Positions 14,989 to 22,950 are shown, numbered from the stretch's first letter. The stretch is DNA of 29,554 nucleotides from RHKX01 sp035695265 (GCA_035695265.1 DASSEM010000088.1:1-29554), one strand, 5' to 3'. Numbers and translations are program-made. Notes: generated from the sequence alone by a model not told the origin.

Positions 14989-16959
14989 GTGTGCGGGATT
15001 GCGGGGATCGTCCGCACCGATCCGGGGGACGCGGTCGAGGAAGCGGCGCTGCTGCGGATGGCGCGCTCGATCCGCCATCGCGGGCCGGACGGGTACGGGC
15101 TGCTGCTCGATCCCGGCGCGGGGCTCGTCTCCACCCGGCTGTCGATCGTCGACCTCGAGCACGGCTGGCAGCCGCTCGCCGACGACGGCGGCGGCAGCGT
15201 CCTGGTCTACAACGGCGAGGTCTACAACCACCCCGAGCTGCGCGAGTGGATGCGCGGGAGGGGGATCGAGTTCGAGACGAGAAGCGACACCGAGGTCGTC
15301 CACAGGCTGCTCGAGCACGAGGGACTCGCTGGGCTCGACCGCCTGAATGGGCAGTTCGCGCTCGCCTGGTGGCAGCCGCGGAAGCGGCGGCTGACCCTGG
15401 TCCGCGACCGCTTCGGCGTGCGACCCCTGAGCTACGCGAGCGGCGCGGGCGGCAGCATCGTCTTCGGCTCGGAGGCCAAGGCGCTGTTCGCGTCGGGGGA
15501 GGTGCGTCCCGCGGTCGACCTCGCCGGCCTCGACCAGGTCTTCACGCTGTGGGCGCCGCAGGCACCGCGGACCGCGTTCGCCGGCGTCAGCCAGCTCGAG
15601 CCCGGCGGCCTGCTGGTCTGGGAGCGCGGGGAGATCGTCGAGCGCTCGCGCTGGTGGCGGGCCGGGCCCGATCAACCCGCCGTCGGTGACGGGATCGAGC
15701 CGACGCTGCGCGACAGCGTCGCGCTACGGCTGCGAGCCGACGTGCCGGTCGGCGCCTACCTGTCCGGGGGCCTCGACTCGAGCCTGATCAGCGCTCTCGC
15801 CCAGGTCGAGAAGGAGGGGGAGCTGCGGACGTTCTCGGTCGCCTTCGACGATCCGGCATACGACGAGCGCGCCGAGCAGGAGCTCGTCGCGAAGGCACTC
15901 GGCACGAGCCACCACGTCGTCGAGGCCGGCGCCGCCGACATCGCGGCGGCCTTTCCCGACGTCGTCCGCCACGCCGAGACGCCGCTCGTCCGGACCGCCC
16001 CGGTGCCGCTCTACCTGCTCGCCCGCGACGTCCACGAGCACGACCTGAAGGTGGTGGTCACCGGCGAGGGCGCCGACGAGCTCTTCTGGGGGTACGACTT
16101 GTTCAAGGAGGTCGCGATCCGCAACCGCCATCGCGACGATCCCGAGCGGGCGATGGAGCTGCTCGGCGAGCTCTACCCGCACCTCGGCTCGAGCGGCGCC
16201 CGCCGCGGCCCCGGCTGGGCCAGGTTCCTGTTCGAGGCGGGGGCCGGCGACGACCCGCTCGCCTCGCATCTGACCAGGGTCGACGCGACCGCGTCGGTGC
16301 GCGCCTTCTACCGCGACGACGTCGCCGCCGAGCTCAGCGTCGCGGATGCGCTGGAGCCGATCCGGAACGGGCTGCCGGACGGCTTCGGGGGCTGGGACCC
16401 GCTCGAGCGCGCCGGCTGGCTGGAGGTGACGACCCTGCTCGAGCCGTACCTGCTGGCCGCCCAGGGGGACCGCGTCGCGATGGCGCACGGGGTGGAGGGG
16501 CGCTATCCGTTCCTCGACCATCGCGTCTATGCCTGCTCGGTCGGGTTGCCCGAGGAGGAGAAGCTGACCGAGACGAGCGACAAGGTTGCCTTGCGCAGGC
16601 TCGCCGAGGAGCTGCTGCCGGCCGAGATCGTCGACCGCCGCAAGCAGCCCTACCGCGCCCCCGAGGTCGTCCCGTTCTTCTCGGCCGACGCGCCCGGCTG
16701 GGTCGAGGAGATGCTCTCGCCGGCCGCGCTCGAGGCGGTCGGGATCTGGGATCCACGCCGGGTCGAGGGCCTGCTGCGGCGCTGCCGCGCCGGACGCGCC
16801 ACCGGCGTCCGCGAGGGGATGGCGCTCGTCGGCATCCTCTCGACACAGCTCTGGCACGACGCATTCGCCGGCGGCGGCGGCGATCATCCCGCCGAGACAG
16901 CCGCTCCGGCGGTAAGAATCGACCGCACGGTCGACCAATCAATGAGTGAGGTTTCATGA
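14989..16959 (+). CDS. Asparagine-synthase-like glutamine amidotransferase
   Basis: A 656-residue AsnB-family enzyme. The class II glutaminase domain begins with the nucleophile Cys directly after the start (MCGIAGIV, C2) and shows RHRGPDGYG, RLSIVDL (50-56), YNGEVYN (74-80) and RSDTEVV, so glutamine-derived ammonia is likely. The synthetase domain has the PP-loop SGGLDSS (259-265), a VVTGEGADELFWGYD segment and HGVEGRYPFLDHRVY near the C-terminus. Family members outside primary metabolism amidate sugars, peptides or ACP-bound acids, or close beta-lactams. The following ACP start overlaps its stop (ATGA). The GTG at 14989 is certain because Cys must be residue 2. Plain asparagine synthetase is possible, but clustering with an ACP and acyl ligase argues for a specialised substrate. 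Confidence 0.87.
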   Translation: MCGIAGIVRTDPGDAVEEAALLRMARSIRHRGPDGYGLLLDPGAGLVSTRLSIVDLEHGWQPLADDGGGSVLVYNGEVYNHPELREWMRGRGIEFETRSDTEVVHRLLEHEGLAGLDRLNGQFALAWWQPRKRRLTLVRDRFGVRPLSYASGAGGSIVFGSEAKALFASGEVRPAVDLAGLDQVFTLWAPQAPRTAFAGVSQLEPGGLLVWERGEIVERSRWWRAGPDQPAVGDGIEPTLRDSVALRLRADVPVGAYLSGGLDSSLISALAQVEKEGELRTFSVAFDDPAYDERAEQELVAKALGTSHHVVEAGAADIAAAFPDVVRHAETPLVRTAPVPLYLLARDVHEHDLKVVVTGEGADELFWGYDLFKEVAIRNRHRDDPERAMELLGELYPHLGSSGARRGPGWARFLFEAGAGDDPLASHLTRVDATASVRAFYRDDVAAELSVADALEPIRNGLPDGFGGWDPLERAGWLEVTTLLEPYLLAAQGDRVAMAHGVEGRYPFLDHRVYACSVGLPEEEKLTETSDKVALRRLAEELLPAEIVDRRKQPYRAPEVVPFFSADAPGWVEEMLSPAALEAVGIWDPRRVEGLLRRCRAGRATGVREGMALVGILSTQLWHDAFAGGGGDHPAETAAPAVRIDRTVDQSMSEVS

Positions 16960-17231
16960 GCGCAGCAGCCGATGGTGTTGAGGACGTCCGCAAGGAGATG
17001 CGGGCATTCATCGAGGACAACTTCCTATACCTCGATCCCGACGCCGAGCTCGCCGACGACCAGGAGCTGCTCGCTGCCGGGATCGTCGACTCACTCGGGT
17101 TCGTCGAGATCGTCGAGGAGGTCGAGGCGCGCTACGCGGTCGGCGTCCAGGACGTCGAGATCACCGAGGACAACTTCGGGTCGGTCGACGCGATCGCCCG
17201 CTACGTCGAGCGCAAGCGGGCGGAGCCCTGA
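16956..17231 (+). CDS. Acyl carrier protein
   Basis: A 91-residue acidic helical protein with a phosphopantetheine attachment site in AAGIVDSLGFVEIV, S46. It would carry an acyl or aminoacyl thioester for neighbouring enzymes. It differs from the fatty-acid AcpP motif (DSLDTVE) by the Gly-Phe after DSL, typical of stand-alone carrier proteins in specialised clusters. Length and lack of fusion fit a free-standing carrier. It sits between the AsnB-like amidotransferase (4-nt overlap) and the AMP-forming ligase, its probable loading enzyme. A phosphopantetheinyl transferase must act in trans; none is in the window. Confidence 0.88.
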   Translation: MSAAADGVEDVRKEMRAFIEDNFLYLDPDAELADDQELLAAGIVDSLGFVEIVEEVEARYAVGVQDVEITEDNFGSVDAIARYVERKRAEP

Positions 17232-18730
17232 GACCGAGCGTCCTCGCCGAAGACCTCGGGGCGACGGCGCGCGCCCGTCCCGACGCGCCCGCCGTCGTCA
17301 CCGCCGAGGAGTCGGTCAGCTACGCCGACCTCGACCGGCGGGTGGATGCCGCCGCCACCGAGTTGCGGCGGCTCGGCGTCGCGCGCGGCGACCGGGTCGC
17401 GATCGTCATGTCGAACGGCATCCCGATGGTGGTGACCGTCTACGCGATCCTCCGCGCCGGCGCCGCGTTCTCGCCGATCAGCCCCGAGATCGTCCCGGCG
17501 AAGCTCGAGCGGATCCTCCTCGACGTCGGAGCTGCCGCCGCGGTCTGCGAGGCCGGCACGCGCGAGAAGGTGTCCGCGGCCGCTCCCGCCGGGACGACGA
17601 TCGTCGACGGCGAGGCGGAGGCGACGGCGGAACCCGGCGCCGACTTCGTCCCGATGGTCGGCCCCGACCTCGCCGCGGTCATCTACACCTCGGGCTCGAC
17701 CGGCGAGCCGAAGGGGGTGACGCTCACCCACGGGAACATGTCCTTCGTGGCCGACTCGATCATCGAGAGCATCGACATGGACGGCTCCGACCGGATCCTC
17801 TGCGTCCTGCCGCTCTACTTCGGCTACGGCCTCTACCAGCTGCTGGCCTGCGTCCGGCTCGGCGCGACGCTGGTTCTCGAGCCCGGGCTCGGCGCCGCCG
17901 GCCGCATCGTCCAGCTCTTCGAGGAGCAGCGGATCACCGGCTTCGCGGCGGTGCCGACGATCTACCAGCTCCTGCTGTCCCTGCCCGGGATCGGCGAGCG
18001 GGAGCTGCCGCACCTGCGCTTTCTCACCAACGCCGGAGCGGGACTGCCGACGCCCGTGGTCGAGGCGGTGCGCGAGGCGTTCCCCGGCGCCCGCCTCTAC
18101 CTGATGTACGGCCAGACCGAATGCCAGCGTGTCTGCCGTCTTCCCCCGGAGGAGGTCGACTCGAGCCCGGATTCGGTCGGGACCGCGATCCCCGGCACCG
18201 AAGCATGGGTCGAGGACGAGGACGGCGAGGTGGCGGCGCCGGGCGTCGTCGGCGAGCTGATGGTCCGCGGCGCGCACGTGATGCAGGGCTACTGGGGAAA
18301 CGAGGAGGCGACCGCCCGCCGCCTCCGTCCCGGCCGCTGGCCGTGGGAGCGGGTGCTTGCAACCGGCGACCTGTTCCGCGCCGACGATCGCGGCTACCTC
18401 TACTTCGTCGGCCGTCGCGACGACATCATCAAGTCGCGCGGGCAGAAGGTCGCGCCGCGCGAGGTCGAGGAGGTGCTCCACGCGTTCCCTGGCGTCCGCG
18501 ACGCCGCGGTTGTCGGGGTGCCCGACCGGCTCCTCGGCGAAGCGGTGCACGCGCACGTGTCGGCCGAGGCCGGGGTCGAGCTCGATGCCAACGAGTTGCG
18601 CCGCCACTGCGCAGAGTCGCTCGAGAGCCACATGGTCCCGAAGCGGGTCGTGGTCCATTCCGAGCTGCCGCGGATCGGGTCCGGCAAGATCGACCGCCGC
18701 ACCCTCGCCGGCCGCACGACCGACGGTTGA
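17228..18730 (+). CDS. AMP-forming acyl ligase (ANL superfamily), probable CTG start
   Basis: Activates a carboxylic acid as acyl-AMP and transfers it to a thiol, most likely the adjacent ACP or CoA. About 500 residues from 17228. Motifs are the P-loop YTSGSTGEPKG (about 153), YGQTECQR (A5), LATGDLFRADDRGYLYFVGR (A7/A8 region), SRGQKVAPREVEEVL and the catalytic lysine in GSGKIDRRTL (about 486). The ANL N-terminus (ARARPDAPAVVTAEESVSYA) lies upstream of the first ATG, GTG or TTG (17342), so translation must begin earlier. The only candidate with operon logic is CTG at 17228, which overlaps the ACP stop as CTGA, like the ATGA/GTGA junctions elsewhere. It resembles acyl ligases of surface-polysaccharide and exosortase-type clusters more than fatty-acyl-CoA synthetases. 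Confidence 0.85.
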   Translation: MRPSVLAEDLGATARARPDAPAVVTAEESVSYADLDRRVDAAATELRRLGVARGDRVAIVMSNGIPMVVTVYAILRAGAAFSPISPEIVPAKLERILLDVGAAAAVCEAGTREKVSAAAPAGTTIVDGEAEATAEPGADFVPMVGPDLAAVIYTSGSTGEPKGVTLTHGNMSFVADSIIESIDMDGSDRILCVLPLYFGYGLYQLLACVRLGATLVLEPGLGAAGRIVQLFEEQRITGFAAVPTIYQLLLSLPGIGERELPHLRFLTNAGAGLPTPVVEAVREAFPGARLYLMYGQTECQRVCRLPPEEVDSSPDSVGTAIPGTEAWVEDEDGEVAAPGVVGELMVRGAHVMQGYWGNEEATARRLRPGRWPWERVLATGDLFRADDRGYLYFVGRRDDIIKSRGQKVAPREVEEVLHAFPGVRDAAVVGVPDRLLGEAVHAHVSAEAGVELDANELRRHCAESLESHMVPKRVVVHSELPRIGSGKIDRRTLAGRTTDG

Positions 18731-18739
18731 GCCTCGCAA

Positions 18740-18755
18740 GCGGGCGGCAGCCCGC
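18740..18755 (+). terminator. GC hairpin after the ACP-ligase operon
   Basis: GCGGGC (18740-18745) and GCCCGC (18750-18755) form a perfect 6-bp stem with a GGCA loop, 10 nt after the ligase stop. No T-tract follows, so it is at best a weak or factor-assisted terminator, or an mRNA 3'-end stabiliser. Confidence 0.35.
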
Positions 18756-18815
18756 GGTGGAAGCGGGCCGCGCGGGCGTTCGCCTTCACCTGTAACGCAT
18801 TGCGCGTCAGTGCGC

Positions 18816-18821
18816 TAGGCT
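18816..18821 (+). promoter_or_regulatory. Probable leaderless -10 box
   Basis: TAGGCT is followed by G and lies 6 nt before the GTG at 18828. The gap GGCCGC leaves no room for a Shine-Dalgarno. No convincing -35 is visible. The box supports the GTG at 18828 as the true start of the oxidase gene. Confidence 0.45.
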
Positions 18822-18827
18822 GGCCGC

Positions 18828-20738
18828 GTGGGGATAGGAAATGGCGGCGCCAGGAAGGGCGCCGTAGCCAGGATGTGCACCGTGTTGATCGTTTGGATGA
18901 CGATTACAACCGGCGTCGCCCACGCACATGGGGTCGAGGCACCCGATCTCCCCGAGGCCGAGCTGCGCGCCTACGAGACCGAGGTGCTCGGGGCCGACCA
19001 TGCCGCCGACCACGCCGAGCAGCGGCGCGACGAGCGGCGCGCCATGCGGCGCTGGCGGGCGATGAGCTCGCGGGAGCGGCACCAGGCGGTGCGCGATGAG
19101 CGGCGCCAATCGCTGCAGCTCGCGCGGCGGACGGCGGCGCGAGCCCCGGCCAGCCAGGTCGGGCGCTGGACCCACGCTCCGTTCGACCTGCCGAGCTCCT
19201 TCGCGATCCACTCGGTGATGCTGCCGACCGGGAAGGTGCTCTACTGGGGTTTCCCGGCCGAGCCGCCGAACGTCGGCAACGGGACCCTCTGGGACCCGTC
19301 GAAGGGCTATGGCCCCGGCGCGTTCACCAGCGTTCCGCCGCCCGTCGTCGATCCCGACGGCGCCGGGCCGCAGCCTCCGGGCATCGCGCCGATCTACTGC
19401 TCGGGGCAGTCGTTCCTGCCCACCGGCGAGGTTCTGGTGACCGGCGGCAACCTGGTCCTCCCGGGCCGCTCCGACCCCGCCTATCCCGACTGGGCCGGTC
19501 TGAACCGCGCCTTCACCTTCAACCCGTGGACCGAGCGCTGGACACAGCAGCCGCAGATGAGCGACGGGCGCTGGTACCCGACCCAGGTGATGCTCGCCGA
19601 CGGCCGCACGATCACGGTCGGCGGGTATGGCGACGAGGCGCCGGGCAAGATCCTCAACATGGACTTCGAGGTCTTCACCCCGGGTCGCAGCCCCGGCAGC
19701 GTCGGCTCGTTCAGCCTTCATCCCGAGGTCACCCTGCCCACCGGCCTCCTCTATCCGCACCTCTTCACGCTGCCCGACGAGCGGGTCGCGGTCGCCGGCC
19801 CGCTGCCGCGGCATTCGGCTTTGATCGACGCCCGCGATCCCGATGATCCGATCACCTGGACGGAGCTGCCGCGCAGCCTCGAGCAGCGCAACGGCGGCAA
19901 CGCCGTCCTCGAGCCGGGCACTACGCGCGGCTCCTGGAAGGTGACGATGTTCGGCGGCATCGGCGGGCAGCCGCTGCCCGACGGCTCGCGGCTGCCGTCC
20001 GCGACTACCGAGACGATCGACCTGAAGCGCGCCGGCGAGGGCTGGAAGTCGGGCAGCCCGCTGAACATCGGCCGCTCCTACCAGAACACCGTCCTGCTTC
20101 CCGACCGGTCGATGGTCACCGTCGGCGGCGGCTACGGCGAGAACCTCGAGGACGGCGTCTACAGGATCGACGGCGACGGCGCCCGCCGCCAGGTGGAGCT
20201 GTACGACCCCGACACCGGGAAGTGGCGGCTCGGCCCGGCGCAGATGGAGGACCGGGGCTACCACGCGACGGCGCTGCTGCTCCCCGACGGAAGGGTCTTC
20301 TCCGGCGGCGACAACAAGCACCCGCTCGAGCCCAACGGGGACAACAGCCTCACCGACACCGCCGAGATCTACTCGCCGCCGTACCTGTTCAAGGGCAAGC
20401 GGCCGGTGATCAAGAAGGCGCCGCGAAAGGCCGATTGGCACGAGCTGATCAAGGTCTCCACGAAGGGCAAGTCGAAGGCGAAGAGCGCCGTCCTGGTGGC
20501 GCCCGCGGCGACCACTCACGGCAACGACATGAACCAGCGGCTCGTCCCGCTGAAGGTCAAGAAGCCGAAGCACAAGAAGAGCAGGAAGCACAGGAAGCAC
20601 AAGAGGAAGGGCTTCAAGGGCCTGCGTGTGGTCACGCCACCGAACGCGGGGGTCGCCCCGCCCGGCTACTACATGCTCTTCGTACTCAACAAGAAGGGCG
20701 TGCCGTCGGTCGCCAAGTGGGTGAAGATCGGGAGCTGA
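18828..20738 (+). CDS. Secreted copper radical oxidase (galactose/glyoxal oxidase-like, GlxA type)
   Basis: A 636-residue exported kelch-propeller enzyme followed by the DUF1929 Ig-like domain. This family oxidises primary alcohols or aldehydes with a Cu(II) and a Cys-Tyr cofactor, releasing hydrogen peroxide. A signal peptide runs to about AHA-HG (34/35). An Ala/Arg/Glu-rich charged helix follows (40-105). All five expected active-site residues are visible: C191 (YCSGQ) and Y250 (RWYPTQ) for the thioether pair, Y478 and H479 (RGYHAT), and H564 (TTHGNDMNQR). Repeated LPDGRV-type blades match kelch repeats. A lysine/histidine-rich insertion (about 577-598, with KHKKSRKHRKHKRK) interrupts the C-terminal domain. 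In Streptomyces GlxA works with a cellulose-synthase-like enzyme on a surface glycan; here it sits beside glycan assembly genes. Substrate unknown. Confidence 0.88.
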   Translation: MGIGNGGARKGAVARMCTVLIVWMTITTGVAHAHGVEAPDLPEAELRAYETEVLGADHAADHAEQRRDERRAMRRWRAMSSRERHQAVRDERRQSLQLARRTAARAPASQVGRWTHAPFDLPSSFAIHSVMLPTGKVLYWGFPAEPPNVGNGTLWDPSKGYGPGAFTSVPPPVVDPDGAGPQPPGIAPIYCSGQSFLPTGEVLVTGGNLVLPGRSDPAYPDWAGLNRAFTFNPWTERWTQQPQMSDGRWYPTQVMLADGRTITVGGYGDEAPGKILNMDFEVFTPGRSPGSVGSFSLHPEVTLPTGLLYPHLFTLPDERVAVAGPLPRHSALIDARDPDDPITWTELPRSLEQRNGGNAVLEPGTTRGSWKVTMFGGIGGQPLPDGSRLPSATTETIDLKRAGEGWKSGSPLNIGRSYQNTVLLPDRSMVTVGGGYGENLEDGVYRIDGDGARRQVELYDPDTGKWRLGPAQMEDRGYHATALLLPDGRVFSGGDNKHPLEPNGDNSLTDTAEIYSPPYLFKGKRPVIKKAPRKADWHELIKVSTKGKSKAKSAVLVAPAATTHGNDMNQRLVPLKVKKPKHKKSRKHRKHKRKGFKGLRVVTPPNAGVAPPGYYMLFVLNKKGVPSVAKWVKIGS

Positions 20739-20756
20739 GGGCGGCGCCCGCCGCCC
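20739..20756 (+). terminator. GC hairpin between the oxidase and O-antigen-ligase-like genes
   Basis: GGGCGGC (20739-20745) / GCCGCCC (20750-20756) with a GCCC loop begins directly after the oxidase stop. There is no T-tract, and the hairpin ends 4 nt before the TAAGCT box, so it may separate the two transcription units or influence the promoter. Confidence 0.35.
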
Positions 20757-20760
20757 CGAA

Positions 20761-20766
20761 TAAGCT
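20761..20766 (+). promoter_or_regulatory. Probable leaderless -10 box
   Basis: TAAGCT, followed by G, lies 6 nt before a GTG at 20773 that opens a short ORF, and 40 nt before the ATG of the ligase gene. It matches the TAnnCTG pattern at 70, 11644, 14006, 18816 and 28778. No -35 match. Confidence 0.4.
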
Positions 20767-20772
20767 GCAGCC

Positions 20773-20799
20773 GTGAGGACCACCGCCGAGGCCGGCTGA
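20773..20799 (+). CDS. Possible 8-residue leaderless upstream ORF
   Basis: GTG at 20773, 6 nt after TAAGCT, reads MRTTAEAG and stops with TGA at 20797-20799, 7 nt before the ligase ATG at 20807. GCGGGA in that gap is a poor ribosome binding site. A leaderless uORF followed by reinitiation would explain how the ligase is translated. This is inferred from spacing only. There is no sign of peptide conservation to judge by. Confidence 0.3.
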   Translation: MRTTAEAG

Positions 20800-20806
20800 G
20801 CGGGAC

Positions 20807-22867
20807 ATGGCCGGAGACCGCCTTGCCGCGCTCGCACGCCGGCCCGAGCTGATCCCGGGCCTGCTCGGGGTCGCCGCCTTCATCGTCCTCGCTGCGTCGG
20901 AGGGGGGCTGGGAGGTGACCAGTTGGGCGCCGGCGGGCCTCTTCATGCTCGGGCTCCTCGCCGTCGCAGCGTTCGCCTACCGGGGACGCCTGCGCGAGCT
21001 CGACCGGGCCAGCCGGATCGCGATCCTCCTGCTCGCCGCGTTCGTCGCCTGGAGCTTCGCCTCGATCGCCTGGGCGGATGTGGAAGGGACGGCCCTGGAC
21101 GGCGCCAACCGTGCGCTCGCCTACCTGATCGTCTACGCGCTCTTCTCGATCGTCGCTTGGCGGGCGGGCTCGGCGGCGTTCGTCCTCGGCCTTTTCGCGG
21201 TCGGCCTCGCCGCCGTCGGCGCGGTCGTGCTCCTCGACGCCGCCGGTTCGCCGGAGGCGGCGCTGTCCTTGATCAACGGCCGCCTCGCCGAGCCGACCGG
21301 CTACCCGAACGCCGTGGCCGCGGTGTTCATCGGCGGGTTCTGGCCCGCCGTCCATCTCGCCTCGCGCCGCGAGGTGCCGTGGTGGCTGCGGGGGCTGTTG
21401 CTCGCCGTCGCCGGCTTCCTGGTCCAGCTCGCGCTGATGCCGCAGAGCCGGGCGTCGCTTCTGGTGATCCCGTTCGCGCTCCTCTTCTACCTGCTCGTCA
21501 CGCCGAACCGGATCCGCGCCCTCCTCTTCCTCTTCCTCGCCCTCGGCACCACCGCGATCGTCGCGGCGCCGATCCTCGACGTCTTCGCGGTCAGCGACGA
21601 CGGCGGCAACGTCGGCACCGCATTTGCCGACGCAGCCGATGCGATGCTGCTCTCGTTCGCCGGCCTGCTGATCGTCGGGACCGCGGTCGCGTTCGCCGAC
21701 GGCCGGCTCGAGGTCTCCGAGCCGGCGGCCAGAACGGCGGGCCGGATCGGCGCCGTGATCAGCGTCATCGTCGCGATCGCCGCGCTCGCGGTGGCGCTGG
21801 TCGCGGTCGGCGACCCGGCCGGCTGGGCGGATGACCGCTGGCAGGACTTCAAGGGCGACTACGACAAGGGAGGCTTCGACTCCTCCCGATTCAGCGGTGA
21901 CCTCGGGAGCGGCCGCTACGACTTCTGGACCGTCGGGCTCGGCGACGGGTTCGCGGCCTCGCCGGTCCTCGGCGAAGGGGCGGACAACTTCGCGGTCACC
22001 TACCTCGAGCACCGCGACACCAGCGAAGAGCCGTTCTATCCGCACAGCCTCCCGGTCCGGCTGCTGGCCGGAACCGGGATCGTCGGCACGCTGCTGTTCG
22101 CGGGCTTTCTCGTCGCGGCCGCGGTCGCCGCCTTCCGCACCCGGGCACGGGCGCGCGACCCGCTCGGACGCGGGGTGGCGGCGGTGGCGCTGGCCGCCGC
22201 CGCTTACTTCCTGCTCCACAGCAGCGGCGATTGGCTCTGGACCTTCGCCGCGATCGCGATGCCGGTGATGGCCTGGCTCGGCATCGCCGGCGGCGGGCTT
22301 CCGGCCGGCGAACCCGGCGACCCATCACCGGTCCGGCAGCCGCTGCCGGGCGCGGCGCGGATCGGGCTGGCAGCGACCGCGGCGGTGGCCGGGGTCGCGG
22401 CGGTCGTCGCGCTCGCGCTGCCGTGGGTCTCGGCCCGGCTCACCGAGAGCGCCGCCGCCGACTGGCCGGCCGATCCTGCGGCGGCGCTCTCGCGGCTCGA
22501 GACCGCCCGCGATCTCAACCCACTCTCGGCACGCCCCGACCTCGTCGCCGGCACGATCGCGATCCGCGACGGCGACGAGCGGGAGGCGGCGGCGGCCTTC
22601 GCGCGAGCCGCGGAGCGGGAGCCGACGAACTGGTACGCGCTGCTCGAGCTCGGGGTCCTCGACATCGCCGCCGGGCATCGGGTGCAAGGAATCGACCGGC
22701 TCCGCAGGGCGCAGGCGCTGAACCCCGACGAGCCACTGATCGCGATCGCGCTACGCCGCGCCAACGGCGGTGATCCGCTGACCAGCAGGGCGATCGACCG
22801 GGCGCTGATCGACCGTGTCTGTGCCCGGGTGGGCCCGTCCCAGGGCACCCGCTATTGCAAGGATTAG
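20807..22867 (+). CDS. O-antigen ligase/polymerase-like (Wzy_C) membrane protein with TPR-like tail
   Basis: A 686-residue polytopic membrane protein. About 11-13 hydrophobic helices fill residues 12-545. A large extracytoplasmic loop (about 345-415) contains DFKGDYDKGGFDSSRFSGDLGS, GSGRYDFW and GEGADNFAV, then EEPFYPHSLPVRLLAGTGIVG. The xGRxxxW- and H-containing loop is the hallmark of the WaaL/Wzy_C superfamily, which joins or polymerises undecaprenyl-linked oligosaccharides outside the membrane. The C-terminal ~138 residues are soluble with two or more TPR-like units (LETARDLNPLSARPDL, AFARAAEREPTNWYALLELG, RLRRAQALNPDEPL), probably on the outer face if helix count is even. It fits a role as the polymerase or transfer enzyme for the glycan made by the neighbouring genes. 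Confidence 0.83.
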   Translation: MAGDRLAALARRPELIPGLLGVAAFIVLAASEGGWEVTSWAPAGLFMLGLLAVAAFAYRGRLRELDRASRIAILLLAAFVAWSFASIAWADVEGTALDGANRALAYLIVYALFSIVAWRAGSAAFVLGLFAVGLAAVGAVVLLDAAGSPEAALSLINGRLAEPTGYPNAVAAVFIGGFWPAVHLASRREVPWWLRGLLLAVAGFLVQLALMPQSRASLLVIPFALLFYLLVTPNRIRALLFLFLALGTTAIVAAPILDVFAVSDDGGNVGTAFADAADAMLLSFAGLLIVGTAVAFADGRLEVSEPAARTAGRIGAVISVIVAIAALAVALVAVGDPAGWADDRWQDFKGDYDKGGFDSSRFSGDLGSGRYDFWTVGLGDGFAASPVLGEGADNFAVTYLEHRDTSEEPFYPHSLPVRLLAGTGIVGTLLFAGFLVAAAVAAFRTRARARDPLGRGVAAVALAAAAYFLLHSSGDWLWTFAAIAMPVMAWLGIAGGGLPAGEPGDPSPVRQPLPGAARIGLAATAAVAGVAAVVALALPWVSARLTESAAADWPADPAAALSRLETARDLNPLSARPDLVAGTIAIRDGDEREAAAAFARAAEREPTNWYALLELGVLDIAAGHRVQGIDRLRRAQALNPDEPLIAIALRRANGGDPLTSRAIDRALIDRVCARVGPSQGTRYCKD

Positions 22868-22886
22868 ATGCAGACCTAGGACCTCC

Positions 22887-22915
22887 TTGTCACGGCCTCT
22901 CGGTTGTGTAAGAAT
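22887..22915 (+). promoter_or_regulatory. Probable promoter of the LPFTG protein gene
   Basis: TTGTCA (22887-22892, 5 of 6 to TTGACA) is followed after 16 nt by TAAGAAT (22909-22915). This is the best -35 match in the window. Initiation near 22921 would give a ~118-nt leader before the GTG at 23039, which, unlike most starts here, has a proper AGGAG (23028-23032). Confidence 0.45.
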
Positions 22916-22917
22916 GC

Positions 22918-22950
22918 CCGGCACCGTTCCCCTGGGCGCCGGCACCGTTC
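22918..22950 (+). repeat. Direct repeat CCGGCACCGTTC with 21-bp period in the 5' leader
   Basis: CCGGCACCGTTC occurs exactly at 22918-22929 and again at 22939-22950, that is, two helical turns apart on one DNA face and just after the predicted start site. Such spacing suits a dimeric regulator acting as a roadblock; an RNA role is also possible. No known riboswitch consensus was recognised in the 22921-23038 leader. Confidence 0.5.

Noticed and set aside
17214..17231. Programmed -1 frameshift fusing ACP to the acyl ligase
   Set aside because: There is no slippery heptamer at the junction (GAG CCC TGA) and no obvious stimulator. A CTG start with CTGA overlap explains the arrangement more simply.
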